A DNA stretch of 64,000 nt from the NCBI GenBank assembly GCA_016182605.1, contig JACPGE010000080.1, forward strand, positions 55,490 through 119,489. The letters are read 5' to 3'. This document shows positions 33,870 through 43,253 of this stretch, piece after piece. A program made the translations under genes and the position numbers. Within the stretch, counting starts at the first letter, position 1. Every line of letters starts with the position of its first letter. The notes under the pieces are model-generated. The model saw nothing but the letters and a program-made list of their open reading frames with translations, was not told the DNA's origin and searched no databases. The DNA is from Candidatus Hydrogenedentota bacterium (GTDB lineage Bacteria; Hydrogenedentota; Hydrogenedentia; Hydrogenedentales; JAEUWI01).

Positions 33870-36800
33870 TCAGTTTGCCGCCCCGGCTATCCCACCCCCG
33901 ATTTTAAACAGATCAAGCAGGATTTGTCTAGGGAGATCGATAACGCGAATCACTTCACTGCCGACCTCCACCACGCCACTGGAGATGATCTCGCCAACCC
34001 CCGGCAGGCCGACCACTTCCAGTTTGGGATTAAACGAGGGCCCCGTCAGGTGAAAAGCCAACTCTATATCGGTCTGGCTGTTCCGGAAGCCCTCCACATT
34101 GAACGAGGCGCGAATCAGCGGGATGCGTGCCGCGATCTCCGGCGAAATACTCAGCCGGATGTTGTGGTCCATATCGCCCCCCATGACAAACTTGCCGTCG
34201 CCCGTAAGCTTGAGCACGGGTGAATCCAGCACAATATTCTTGGTGTGAATGACGTCACCGGCAAGTTCCAGGTCGGCCTTGAGCTGGGAAAACTTGAGTG
34301 AAGGAGGAAGTGAAAAAACCTTCCCTTCTATCTGCTCCTCAAACTGCTTGAAGAGGTAGTCGGCGCTGAACTGGCCATTCACAATCGTGAACGAGCCGGC
34401 GCCCCGCAGGGTCTGCGGATCGTCGTAATCCACCGAGTAATCCACGGAACCATCCATAAGACCCGAGAGCAGGCGGGGGAGCGTCAAGTGGTTGAGAATG
34501 AACTCGGAGGGCGTCGCTTTCCATGCAGCCTTGAGCGTGCCGATGTTTTCGGCCTCCAAAACACGATACGATCCAGAGACCGTGCCGCCTTCCGCAATCA
34601 CTGCGTCGAACGAACTCAGTCCGCTCTCGGCCTTGTTGCTAAAGCCTTCGCCATGAAAGTTGGTGCCGTTCCACGGAGGATAGCTTAGCTTGCCGGCAGT
34701 GAGCGTGTAGGTCCAATCCCGCTCGATTTTGGGGTAGAGGGCGCGCACCGCGGGATCGTCGGGGACCATCGGCAACAGCCAGCGCGAGCCGAAGGGGGGT
34801 AGCGCGGCATTCTGTGCGTGAAGATTCAGGGTGCCCGTGCGGTAACCGTTCTGGATGCCGAAAGTCACGTCGACCTGGGCGCCCTCAAATACCAGGGGCA
34901 CGGGGACGTCCCGGGCAGTCACTGCGGCGGTCTCCACCTTGCCGCCGATCTGCACCTCCACATGCTTGTCTTCTCCGGGAAAACGCAGCCACTTGAAATA
35001 GCCCTCGGTGCCCTGGCCGCTCTGGGCCCCATAGGGGATGCGCAGACACTTTGCCATGCTCAACAGACTCAGGCTGCCGCTGTCGATCAGCACTTTCTCC
35101 AATTGCCACGTCTTGCCTGCGTGCCTGATCTCGGCCTCGGTATTCAAACGCAACCCGTCAATGATGGCCGCGCCCTTCACGTGAACGGATTTCCTGGGCA
35201 CGATATCGATATGCACGCCTTCGAGAGTGGCCCCGGTGCCGATGGGTTTTTCGAGCCACCACTCATGGGCGGCATAAAGCTGGGTGGCATCCGCACTGAG
35301 ATCCAGAGAGACCGCCTTCGCCGTAAGCGAGCCCTTGCATTGAATAGCCGTGAGGGCGCCTGCAAGGGTCAAATCGGTGCCATGCTTGGCAAATTGGGTT
35401 TGCTCGATATTGGCGAAACTGCCCGATACCGCGAACTCGGTCCGGTTCTCCTGGGTCAAATAACGAATGCTGCCCACGGCAGGGTTGCCGAGGATCGTCG
35501 CGTTGAGCGGATCAATAAAGATGGCATCCGGCGCCAAGTTAAGGGTGCCGGAGATATTGCCAATGGTAATGCCGGATTCCTGATGGGTGAGGCTGCCGCC
35601 ATGGAGCGCGAGAGAACCGGAAGGCTCGCCCGTTTCCGAGTTCCAGCCGAATTTCATCGCGCCAAACTCCAGTTCCCCCGCGGGCAACTGGGTGCTCTTC
35701 GGATCAAACACGATCTTGCCCGCGTTCACCCCCGCATTCACGGCGATCTGGGGTGTTGATAAAGGCCCCACAAAGGTGACCTGAAGCGAGTAGGGGTCTT
35801 CCACCACCAGCGTGAGATCCCCGAAGGCGCTGAGATCCTCCTGCCAGATATAGCGCAGGAGATCGTTCACCGGCATCTCCGTCAGTTCCAGACGCAGATT
35901 CAGATTGGGCGAAGTTTCCGCCAGCGATACCGTGCCGTCCAGGCGGCCACGCATCCGATCCGTCTTGACCTGGGCCGTGGTCAGATTCAGTTCATGCCGC
36001 ACTGTGTCGTAATGTGCCAGGACACTCAACTGCCCGTTCCGTGCCATCTGAAGCGGGATTTCCTGCTGGAATTCCAGCCCCTGGAAGGGCATTTCCACAT
36101 TCACCACCAGCATGCTGCCGGGGTATCCCGCGACACGCACATTCGGCGCAGCCTGACCACTGGCGAGCACCTGTTTCAGATCCGGTACAAGCTGGCTCAG
36201 GTCCTCCACCCGGAGCGCCTCGCCTTGGACGCGCAGATCGAAATCGTCGAGGTGCGCGTAGCGCGGGTTGATGTCCAGCGTGTTCTCGGTGCGTCCATTG
36301 AGCAAACCGGTCAGGCGCACATAGAGATCCGGGGATTCCGTCAGACGGGTGATGTCCACGTCCAGACTGCTGACGGTGATACCGGCCTCACCCAGCAGGT
36401 TGTGCACTTCGAGTGTGCAATTCTTGCCGAGGGCACGGAAGGGAAACGGATCCCCCAGCGCAGGGGACTCACCCAGGTCCGCGGCAAACCATTCGTGCTC
36501 CAATGGGCGATCCAGGACAATGCGGGCATTGTCTATGCGCAGCCGCTCCAGCACCGGCTGCCCATAGACAAGATCGACCAAATCGATATCCAGGATCGCG
36601 CGGGGAACCTGCACCACGACGGCGGGACCGCTCTTGCTGTTCAGGGCCACGGTGAGATCGTCAATGAGCAGGCCATTGAGACCGTTCACTTTTACGGAGC
36701 CCGCGTCGAGCTGAATGCCCGCCCGCTTCTGGGCTTGCTGAATGAGGAGCACCCGAATGCCTTCAAGCTGGTATTTCAGGAAGAGGATGGCCGCTGCGGC

Positions 36801-36950
36801 CACGCCGGTAAACAACAACAAGCCCAAAAGCCGGACTCGGGTCTTGCGTCCCGAAATCCGGCCTCTGCTAGGGTCGTTTGCCGTTGGTAAATTAGTCTTC
36901 AGAAGTCTCGTCTTCCGCCGATTCGACTGAGCCAGGAGTGCGCAATCCAC
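33870..36950 (-). CDS. AsmA/DUF3971-like large envelope protein
   Basis: A 1026-residue protein with one N-terminal transmembrane helix (about residues 40-60) and otherwise a long, beta-rich region with repeated short strands. This is the pattern of AsmA/TamB/YhdP-type proteins thought to bridge the envelope and move lipids. The last part includes a segment resembling the AsmA C-terminal motif ([36 protein letters not shown]). Translation seems to start at a GTG at 36950, 59 bp inside the recA 3' end; no downstream ATG precedes the membrane helix, so the true start could be a later alternative codon. Confidence 0.75.
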   Translation of the reverse strand: MDCALLAQSNRRKTRLLKTNLPTANDPSRGRISGRKTRVRLLGLLLFTGVAAAAILFLKYQLEGIRVLLIQQAQKRAGIQLDAGSVKVNGLNGLLIDDLTVALNSKSGPAVVVQVPRAILDIDLVDLVYGQPVLERLRIDNARIVLDRPLEHEWFAADLGESPALGDPFPFRALGKNCTLEVHNLLGEAGITVSSLDVDITRLTESPDLYVRLTGLLNGRTENTLDINPRYAHLDDFDLRVQGEALRVEDLSQLVPDLKQVLASGQAAPNVRVAGYPGSMLVVNVEMPFQGLEFQQEIPLQMARNGQLSVLAHYDTVRHELNLTTAQVKTDRMRGRLDGTVSLAETSPNLNLRLELTEMPVNDLLRYIWQEDLSAFGDLTLVVEDPYSLQVTFVGPLSTPQIAVNAGVNAGKIVFDPKSTQLPAGELEFGAMKFGWNSETGEPSGSLALHGGSLTHQESGITIGNISGTLNLAPDAIFIDPLNATILGNPAVGSIRYLTQENRTEFAVSGSFANIEQTQFAKHGTDLTLAGALTAIQCKGSLTAKAVSLDLSADATQLYAAHEWWLEKPIGTGATLEGVHIDIVPRKSVHVKGAAIIDGLRLNTEAEIRHAGKTWQLEKVLIDSGSLSLLSMAKCLRIPYGAQSGQGTEGYFKWLRFPGEDKHVEVQIGGKVETAAVTARDVPVPLVFEGAQVDVTFGIQNGYRTGTLNLHAQNAALPPFGSRWLLPMVPDDPAVRALYPKIERDWTYTLTAGKLSYPPWNGTNFHGEGFSNKAESGLSSFDAVIAEGGTVSGSYRVLEAENIGTLKAAWKATPSEFILNHLTLPRLLSGLMDGSVDYSVDYDDPQTLRGAGSFTIVNGQFSADYLFKQFEEQIEGKVFSLPPSLKFSQLKADLELAGDVIHTKNIVLDSPVLKLTGDGKFVMGGDMDHNIRLSISPEIAARIPLIRASFNVEGFRNSQTDIELAFHLTGPSFNPKLEVVGLPGVGEIISSGVVEVGSEVIRVIDLPRQILLDLFKIGGGIAGAAN

Positions 36951-37953
36951 CGTTCACCAGGTGAATTTGCAGCACTTGCTGACGAATCCGTTCGGCTACT
37001 TCCGGGTTGTCTTTGAGATACTGCCGGGTCGTCTCGCGGCCCTGGCCCAGATTTTCCCCATCCAGGGAGAACCAGGCGCCACTCTTCTTGATAATTTTCT
37101 CCAGTATCGCCAAATCGAGGATGTCGCCTTCCTTGGAAATGCCCTCGCTGAAGAGAATCTCGAACTCCGCCACCCGGAACGGGGCGCTCACCTTGTTCTT
37201 CACCACCTTCACCTTCACCCGGTTGCCCACGTTTTCTTCCTTGTCCTTCACTGCGGCGATGCGCCGGATGTCCAAGCGCATGCTGGCATAAAACTTGAGC
37301 GCGCGGCCGCCCGTGGTGGTCTCCGGACTGCCAAACATCACCCCGATTTTGTCACGAATCTGGTTGATAAAGATAACGAGCGTATTGGAACGGCTGATGA
37401 CCGCCGTGAGCTTCCGCAGGGCCTGCGACATGAGGCGCGCCTGCAAGCCCATGTGCGAATCGCCCATTTCCCCCTCGATTTCCGCCTTCGGCACCAAGGC
37501 CGCCACGGAGTCAATTACGATAACGTCCACCGCATTGCTGCGCACCAGGCTCTCGCATATTTCCAGGGCCTGCTCCGCCGTATCCGGCTGGGAAACCAGG
37601 AGGTTGTCGATGTCCACACCAATCTTCTCGGCAAAATTGGGGTCGAGCGCGTGTTCCGCGTCGATAAAGCAGGCGATGCCGCCCTCCCGCTGGGCGTTGG
37701 CCACCACGTGGAGCGACAGGGTGGTCTTCCCGGAGGATTCCGGCCCGAAGATCTCCACCACGCGCCCGACGGGCAGGCCGCCGATGCCCGTGGCAATGTC
37801 GAGGGAGAGCGATCCGGTGGAAATGGCACGGATGCCATTGACGGTCGAATGGTCCCCAAGTCGAACGAGGGTACCCCGTCCGAATTGTTTTTCGAGTTGG
37901 GCAACAGCGATGTCGAGAGCCTTTACTTTTTCGTCAGCAGCTTTGGCGGCCAT
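36892..37953 (-). CDS. recA: Recombinase A
   Basis: A 353-residue RecA with the Walker A motif [10 protein letters not shown], the DNA-binding loops and the signature [14 protein letters not shown]. It is the strand-exchange recombinase of homologous recombination and SOS induction. It starts at ATG 37953; longer in-frame starts run through the promoter and are rejected. The acidic C-terminal tail ([10 protein letters not shown]) is typical. A promoter with a palindrome over the -10 lies upstream. No recX follows; the AsmA-like gene overlaps its 3' end. Confidence 0.97.
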   Translation of the reverse strand: MAAKAADEKVKALDIAVAQLEKQFGRGTLVRLGDHSTVNGIRAISTGSLSLDIATGIGGLPVGRVVEIFGPESSGKTTLSLHVVANAQREGGIACFIDAEHALDPNFAEKIGVDIDNLLVSQPDTAEQALEICESLVRSNAVDVIVIDSVAALVPKAEIEGEMGDSHMGLQARLMSQALRKLTAVISRSNTLVIFINQIRDKIGVMFGSPETTTGGRALKFYASMRLDIRRIAAVKDKEENVGNRVKVKVVKNKVSAPFRVAEFEILFSEGISKEGDILDLAILEKIIKKSGAWFSLDGENLGQGRETTRQYLKDNPEVAERIRQQVLQIHLVNGGLRTPGSVESAEDETSED

Positions 37954-37988
37954 GGGAGGTGTCCTTTGGGTTATACTGAACAAACTTT

Positions 37989-38030
37989 CACTATACGCCC
38001 TATACTGCCAAATTCGACCGCCGATGTCAA
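37989..38030 (-). promoter_or_regulatory. Putative recA promoter with overlapping palindrome
   Basis: On the minus strand TTGACA (38025-38030) is followed after 17 bp by CAGTAT (38002-38007), a weak -10. Overlapping it is a 19-bp imperfect palindrome, CAGTATAGGGCGTATAGTG (37989-38007), in which 7 of 9 base pairs match around a central G. Its position over the -10 and initial transcribed region is right for an SOS repressor site. I do not recognise it as a published LexA box. Confidence 0.4.
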
Positions 38031-38221
38031 GACCTTCTTGAACTGCCACAGTGCAAAGGGAGAATCCGCCCATTCTACAGGATCGGCGGGGCGCTCCACA
38101 CGCTTTTTGCCCCCCGCTTCCCAAGGGCGGGATTGTGCCCTTCCCCCTGTAAAAAGGTGTCGTGCTTGAAAAAAAGCCCCCGGTGTGCTGTACTGCCATC
38201 AGGAAACAGGAGATTCATGCC

Positions 38222-38995
38222 ATGCGTCGGAAGAAACCGCTGATCCAGGGAAACTGGGGCGCGCTGGCGCTCCTTCTGGCCGTATCGCTGCTCCAAATTC
38301 CAGAACTTCATGGCCAGCCGGCACCCGCAGAGCCTCCCAAGTCCGTTCAGGGGGTCGGTGCCCCTCCAGCCGAACTCCCCAAAGTCGTCTCCCTGCCCAT
38401 GCCCGCCGAACCCATCGCAAGACCCGTGCAGCGCCCTCCCCGGCCGGCGCCCCGGGGTCCTGTGGTAACCCTCCGGAACAAGGCGGATGGCAGTGTCGAG
38501 GTGCTGAGCGACGGGGAAGTCCTCGACACCTATGCCCCCGGAACCTTCAGTATTGGGGCCTGGAGTAAAGATGTTGCGCGCTTTGAGCGGCAGCGCCGGG
38601 AGGCGATCCAGGCGGCGGACGATGCCCAGTTGGCGGAAGATGCCGAAGCGGAAATAGAGGCGGCCAAGGCGGCGGAAGCAGCCAAGAAAAAGGAAGCCGC
38701 CGCAGCGGAACGCGATGCAAAGGAACGGGCGGCCCTCGCCAAACAGGCGGTACGCTACTTGGACGACACGACGGGCCACTACGTCCAGGCAGTGCCCCTT
38801 TCGGCCCTGGACCAGCCAGAAGCGAAGGCGGCAGGTGCAAAGAAGGCTAAACCGGGCAAAGTAGAAGAGAAATCGGAAAGCCGGAAGGCCCTGGAAGAAA
38901 AGGCCGTGACCATTCGCGATTCCAGGACCGGGCGGCACGTGAAGGTCATTCCGCTGGACGCCTTGACCGGGGAAGCGCCCGCGCCGAAGAACTGA
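38222..38995 (+). CDS. Secreted Ala/Lys-rich repeat protein of unknown function
   Basis: A 257-residue protein with a signal-like hydrophobic segment (GALALLLAVSLLQI), a Pro-rich linker, a long Glu/Ala/Lys coiled-coil stretch (about residues 120-175) and two copies of a short motif in the C-terminal half: VRYLDDTTGHYVQAVPLSAL and VTIRDSRTGRHVKVIPLDAL. The repeats suggest a small binding module used twice. ATG at 38222 has ACAGGAGA upstream. It is convergent with the chromate transporter. No homologous family is recognised. Confidence 0.72.
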   Translation: MRRKKPLIQGNWGALALLLAVSLLQIPELHGQPAPAEPPKSVQGVGAPPAELPKVVSLPMPAEPIARPVQRPPRPAPRGPVVTLRNKADGSVEVLSDGEVLDTYAPGTFSIGAWSKDVARFERQRREAIQAADDAQLAEDAEAEIEAAKAAEAAKKKEAAAAERDAKERAALAKQAVRYLDDTTGHYVQAVPLSALDQPEAKAAGAKKAKPGKVEEKSESRKALEEKAVTIRDSRTGRHVKVIPLDALTGEAPAPKN

Positions 38996-39021
38996 GGGCG
39001 GAGTCTTCGTCTTTTCACCGC

Positions 39022-40353
39022 TCATCCCACAGTGAATACGTAGACTGTGCCCGCAAGTGCCGAGGCGGCGAGGAGCTTCAGCATGCCCACGTGGTAACGG
39101 AAGGTGGCGATCATGGCGGCGCTGGCGAGTACGAAGACGCCCCCATTGATGGTGCTCCATTCGGGCAGGTTTAACACGAGGGGGCCGAATTCCAGAAGCG
39201 TGACCTTCCCGAAGAGCGTGTGCAACGTGAACCATACCGAAAGGTTCAGGATTACCCCCACAACCGCGGCGGTGATGGCGCCCAGCGCGGCGTTGAGTGT
39301 GCGATTGCCCCGTAGCGCTTCGATGTAGGGCGCGCCCAGAAAGATCCACATGAAGCAGGGGGCAAAAGTCACCCACGTGCTGAGCAGGCCACCGAGGGTG
39401 CCTGCGAGCATGGGGGGGAGGAGCCCAGGATCGCGGTAGGCCGCCATGAACCCGGCAAACTGCACCACCATGATCAGCGGGCCCGGCGTGGTCTCGGCCA
39501 TGGCCAGTCCATCGAGCATTTCCCCGGGCCGCAACCATCCGTAGACCTCCACGGCCTGTTGCGCAATGTATGCAAGCACGGAATAGGCGCCCCCAAAGGT
39601 CACCACGGCGGCCTTGCTGAAAAAGGCGGCAATGTGGAAGTAGGTATTTTGCGGACCCGCGAGCGCCAGCAGCACGGCCATGGGGGCGAACCAAACTGCG
39701 GACCAGAATGCAATCACACCGAGCGATCGCGCGAGTGGCGGGTGGGCCTCTGGAAGCTGGGTTTCCGGGGCGGCTTCCGTTGTTGCCTCTGAGAAGAAGC
39801 GCCGGGCCAACAGACCGAGCACCGCGGCCCCCAGAACGATGAGTGGGAAGGGCACACGAAAGAAGAAAATGGCCACGAAGGCTGCCGCGGCAATACCCAT
39901 TGCAAAGCGGGTCTTGAGGGCGCGCTTGCCAATGCGGATAACCGCTTCAACGACAATGGCGAGCACGGCGCACTTCAGGCCGAAAAAGATGGCCTGAACG
40001 GCCAGGATCTGGTGGAAGCCCGCATAGAGGTAGCTCAGGAACATGATCACAGCGATGCCAGGAAGGATGAAGAGGGCGCCTGCGGTCAGGCCGCCGCGCG
40101 CGCCATGCAAGAGCCACCCGATATAGGTGGCCAATTGCTGCGCCTCGGGGCCGGGCAGGAGCATGCAGTAATTGAGCGCATGAAGAAACCGCTCCTCACT
40201 CACCCAGCGTTTTTCGTCCACCAGCACGCGGTGCATCACGGCGATCTGCCCCGCAGGCCCGCCAAAGCTGTTGAGCCCGATATAGGCCCACGTCCGAGTG
40301 GCTTCGGCATACGTGGGCGGGGAAGCGGCGATGGCATCGTTTGACGGGTTCAA
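39022..40353 (-). CDS. chrA: Chromate transporter, long-chain CHR type
   Basis: A 443-residue polytopic membrane protein with two homologous CHR halves, each starting near a NSFGGPAGQIAVMHRVLV / FGGAYSVLAYIAQQAVEVYGW pattern. The chromate-transport hallmark LPGPEAQQLATYIGW (first half) and TTPGPLIMVVQFAGF (second half) are present. It is predicted to export chromate or related anions by a Na+- or H+-driven route. I prefer TTG at 40353 because AGGAG precedes it at a 7-bp spacing; the frame is open to 40398. Confidence 0.88.
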   Translation of the reverse strand: MNPSNDAIAASPPTYAEATRTWAYIGLNSFGGPAGQIAVMHRVLVDEKRWVSEERFLHALNYCMLLPGPEAQQLATYIGWLLHGARGGLTAGALFILPGIAVIMFLSYLYAGFHQILAVQAIFFGLKCAVLAIVVEAVIRIGKRALKTRFAMGIAAAAFVAIFFFRVPFPLIVLGAAVLGLLARRFFSEATTEAAPETQLPEAHPPLARSLGVIAFWSAVWFAPMAVLLALAGPQNTYFHIAAFFSKAAVVTFGGAYSVLAYIAQQAVEVYGWLRPGEMLDGLAMAETTPGPLIMVVQFAGFMAAYRDPGLLPPMLAGTLGGLLSTWVTFAPCFMWIFLGAPYIEALRGNRTLNAALGAITAAVVGVILNLSVWFTLHTLFGKVTLLEFGPLVLNLPEWSTINGGVFVLASAAMIATFRYHVGMLKLLAASALAGTVYVFTVG

Positions 40354-40440
40354 CTGCGCACTCCTGCATTTCGCGATGTTGGATAATATCACGTGCACCG
40401 AGTGGAGTTCTTGGGGAGTTTCCGCGTGTCGCGGGACAGT

Positions 40441-41544
40441 CTAAAGCTTGATGTAGATGCGCCGCCGGTGAAGGAACCATGCAGCGCCTGAAAAGACGCC
40501 CCAGAACGCCGCAAAGCCCAGAACACCGGCCACAAAAGAAAACCGCGCGGGGGAGAATTCTTCGAGAACGCCCAGAAACAGGCTCTGGACAATGTAGAGC
40601 GCCAAGGGGTTCATGCCGACCGGGGTGAACGTGGGAATGACGACCCGGAGCTTGTCACAGAGCACATAGAACCCCAACACGTGCAGGAAACACAATCCAG
40701 TTGCCCAAAGGGGAAAGGGGATCGTCATGTAATGGGCCGAGATCGGCCAGGCCGGTTTCAGACCGGGCCAGGCGGCATGGAAAGCCCAGGCCAGCGCACA
40801 CAGCCCAGCACCCCACGCGACACAGCGGAACACAAAACTGCCCTCTTTGCGCGCGGCCATCCAATCGTAGGCACACGACCCAAAGAGCAGCATCGTCACC
40901 CAGCTCAGTGGCCCCAGTGGTCCGCCGTTCAAGCGCGCTCCGAACAAATAATCCTGCAATGGAAGCAGGCGGACCAGCAGCGGGACATAGCCGGGGTCCT
41001 CAAGCGAAAAAGCGCCTTCGCGCAGCCAGACGCCATAGGATGTAAAAGTGAACATGGCCTGGTATGCCAGGAGCAGTGCGGCGGCTGCCGCAATGCGCAC
41101 TCTCGCTGACTTGTCGATCAGGGGAATGGCGATGATCCCGGCCAAGCCTATATCCATCAGCGCATCCCACAGCCATCCCGGGTAAATGGCAAAGGCAATG
41201 AGCACCATCACCGCATAGCGCTTCAGGAAAGCCTTGCGTATTGCGCCAGGCGCGAGACTCTGGGCCTGCCGCAACCAGGAGAGCCGCATCCCCATGCCCA
41301 CCACAAACACAAAGAGGGGCGCAATCGTATCGGCGTACGTAAAAGTACTTTGATGGTGATTAATCTGGTAAAGGAACGCATCGAAGAGGCCTTGCCACGC
41401 ACTACCATTGAAGGATTCCCGGATCGGTGCGAAGAAGATCCCGTTCGCATTGACCAGGAGCATGCCGAAGATGGCGTAGCCGCGCAATTGGTCGACGCAT
41501 ACAATTCGGGCCGGTGTCTGTGGTTCAGGCGCAACGCCGGACAT
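40441..41544 (-). CDS. DUF5009/HGSNAT-like membrane acyltransferase
   Basis: A 367-residue polytopic membrane protein starting with the family signature VDQLRGYAIFGMLLVN, followed by about 10 hydrophobic helices. This is the pattern of heparan-alpha-glucosaminide N-acetyltransferase-like proteins (DUF5009/DUF1624), which transfer acyl groups across the membrane to sugars. A DUF418-type relative is also possible. It ends beside a GGGACAG motif at 40433. No operon partner is adjacent. Confidence 0.75.
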   Translation of the reverse strand: MSGVAPEPQTPARIVCVDQLRGYAIFGMLLVNANGIFFAPIRESFNGSAWQGLFDAFLYQINHHQSTFTYADTIAPLFVFVVGMGMRLSWLRQAQSLAPGAIRKAFLKRYAVMVLIAFAIYPGWLWDALMDIGLAGIIAIPLIDKSARVRIAAAAALLLAYQAMFTFTSYGVWLREGAFSLEDPGYVPLLVRLLPLQDYLFGARLNGGPLGPLSWVTMLLFGSCAYDWMAARKEGSFVFRCVAWGAGLCALAWAFHAAWPGLKPAWPISAHYMTIPFPLWATGLCFLHVLGFYVLCDKLRVVIPTFTPVGMNPLALYIVQSLFLGVLEEFSPARFSFVAGVLGFAAFWGVFSGAAWFLHRRRIYIKL

Positions 41545-41725
41545 GACAGTAAATTTCCTTCCGCCCGTGAGATTTCAGGTCCCCGGTGACGATCATACAC
41601 GGGAGCCCGCTTGGAACGCCATGTCACGGTCAAATTGAAGTGGGGACCGGGGCGGTGAAGACGCCTTTTAACTCGCGCCTGCTTTTCCGCTACGCTATAC
41701 GCTCAACCACAGGAGTTTCGCCGTC

Positions 41726-43153
41726 GTGAAAACAAGCATCCGTCTCCTCGCGCTAAGCTTTTTGTATCTAGTGGGTTCCATTCAGGCGCTCAACGCCGCG
41801 GAGGTGACAATCGAGCCCGACCGCATGCTGAAGGTGAACGGTCAGCGCACCTTTGTGCTGGGGCTCTACCATTACCCAGAGACCCCCGAGGTTCTTAAGG
41901 AAGTGGCCGGCGCGGGCTTCAACCTGATCTACGCCACGCCCGACCAGGCGAAACTGGACGCGCTCTCGGCGCACGGCATCTACTCCTGGCTCAATCTGGG
42001 CGGCACCATCGATCTCAGTGAACAGGTGGAGGCACGCACAACGGATTTGACCGCCTTCGTCAACCAATGGAAGCAGCATCCTTCCCTCATGGTGTGGGAG
42101 GTGCCGGATGAAGCCCTGTGGAACACTTGGTATCAATCCAACCTGTGGCGGCATGCCCAAGAACCCCACGATCTGCGCGCCGCGATCGACGCGCTCCCCG
42201 AGGGCGAGCAACGGACGGCCGCCGACGCCACACTCAAAGAGATTCGCGTGCTTCAACGAGACGGCCGGCTTGTGGAGGCGGAAGACAAGGCCGACGGCCT
42301 CTGGCAATTCCTGGGACAAACCCCGCCCCATGCAGATTGGCGGGAGAGTACGGCTGCCGTGCGCGCACGAACCCAGGCCGATGGCATGGTGGCAGGTTAT
42401 CAATTGCTGAAGACACTCGACAGCCATCCGGTGTGGATGAACCATGCACCTCGAAACAGCATACCCCAATTGGGCAACCACAACCGCGCAGCCGACATCG
42501 TGGGGTGCGACATCTATCCCGTTCCCCAAACGGCGCAGCGGCGCCATTCCGATCTCGTGGATCAGTCCGTGAGCAGCGTGGGCGCCTACACGGACCGCAT
42601 GCAGGCTGCCGCCCCCGGGAAACCCGTCTTCATGGTATTGCAGGGTACGGGATGGGGTGATTTTGGGGAGCACTCCCCGGAAGAGGAAGCGAGCAAGGAT
42701 TTCCGGCGGCCCACGCTGGAAGAGACCCGCTTCATGGCCTTTGACGCGCTCGTGCATGGTGCCCGGGGAGTCCTGTACTGGGGGACACAGTTCGTGGAGA
42801 CCGATTCCACCTTCTGGAAGGAACTTTTGCAGGTTATCAAGGAATTATCGGACCTACAGCCGGTCATTTCCGCCCCGGACGTAGCCACGGCTCCGGAGAT
42901 TGTCTTGGACGAGACCTTGGGCTCCATTGACCGTAGCGTGCTTGTGTTGGGCAAGGACACGGGCAATGGCCAATGGTTTGTGTTGGTTAATGAGTGGCCC
43001 GGGCCCCTTACCGTCAATTTGCGTCCCGCAGGCGTCCCCGACGGTACCGCATTCCGGGAACTCTACTCGGGCCAAACCGTCACGGTGCAGGGCGGCGCTT
43101 TGCGTAACACCATTCGCGGCTTCGGCGTCCAGGTATATGGTCCTGCGAGCTGA
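41726..43153 (+). CDS. Secreted TIM-barrel glycoside hydrolase-like protein
   Basis: A 475-residue protein with a signal peptide (KTSIRLLALSFLYLVGSIQA, cleaved near NAAEV) and a GTG start with AGGAG upstream. The mature part reads as a beta/alpha barrel: VNGQRTFVLGLYHYP, then AGAGFNLIYATPD, then HPSLMVWEVPDEAL (probable acid/base glutamate region), then GDFGEHSP and GARGVLYWGTQF. It is probably a glycosidase acting outside the cytoplasm, related to GH2/GH5-like folds, but no specific family or substrate can be given. It lies 5' of the M28 peptidase gene, about 100 bp apart. Confidence 0.72.
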   Translation: MKTSIRLLALSFLYLVGSIQALNAAEVTIEPDRMLKVNGQRTFVLGLYHYPETPEVLKEVAGAGFNLIYATPDQAKLDALSAHGIYSWLNLGGTIDLSEQVEARTTDLTAFVNQWKQHPSLMVWEVPDEALWNTWYQSNLWRHAQEPHDLRAAIDALPEGEQRTAADATLKEIRVLQRDGRLVEAEDKADGLWQFLGQTPPHADWRESTAAVRARTQADGMVAGYQLLKTLDSHPVWMNHAPRNSIPQLGNHNRAADIVGCDIYPVPQTAQRRHSDLVDQSVSSVGAYTDRMQAAAPGKPVFMVLQGTGWGDFGEHSPEEEASKDFRRPTLEETRFMAFDALVHGARGVLYWGTQFVETDSTFWKELLQVIKELSDLQPVISAPDVATAPEIVLDETLGSIDRSVLVLGKDTGNGQWFVLVNEWPGPLTVNLRPAGVPDGTAFRELYSGQTVTVQGGALRNTIRGFGVQVYGPAS

Positions 43154-43253
43154 CCGGCCTGATCCCATGAGCGTGCGGGAATGATACCGCCTCGGGCCAC
43201 TGTTCAGACCCAAGAAGTTGATGTGCGTTCTGAATGACAGGAAGGGTATGTTC

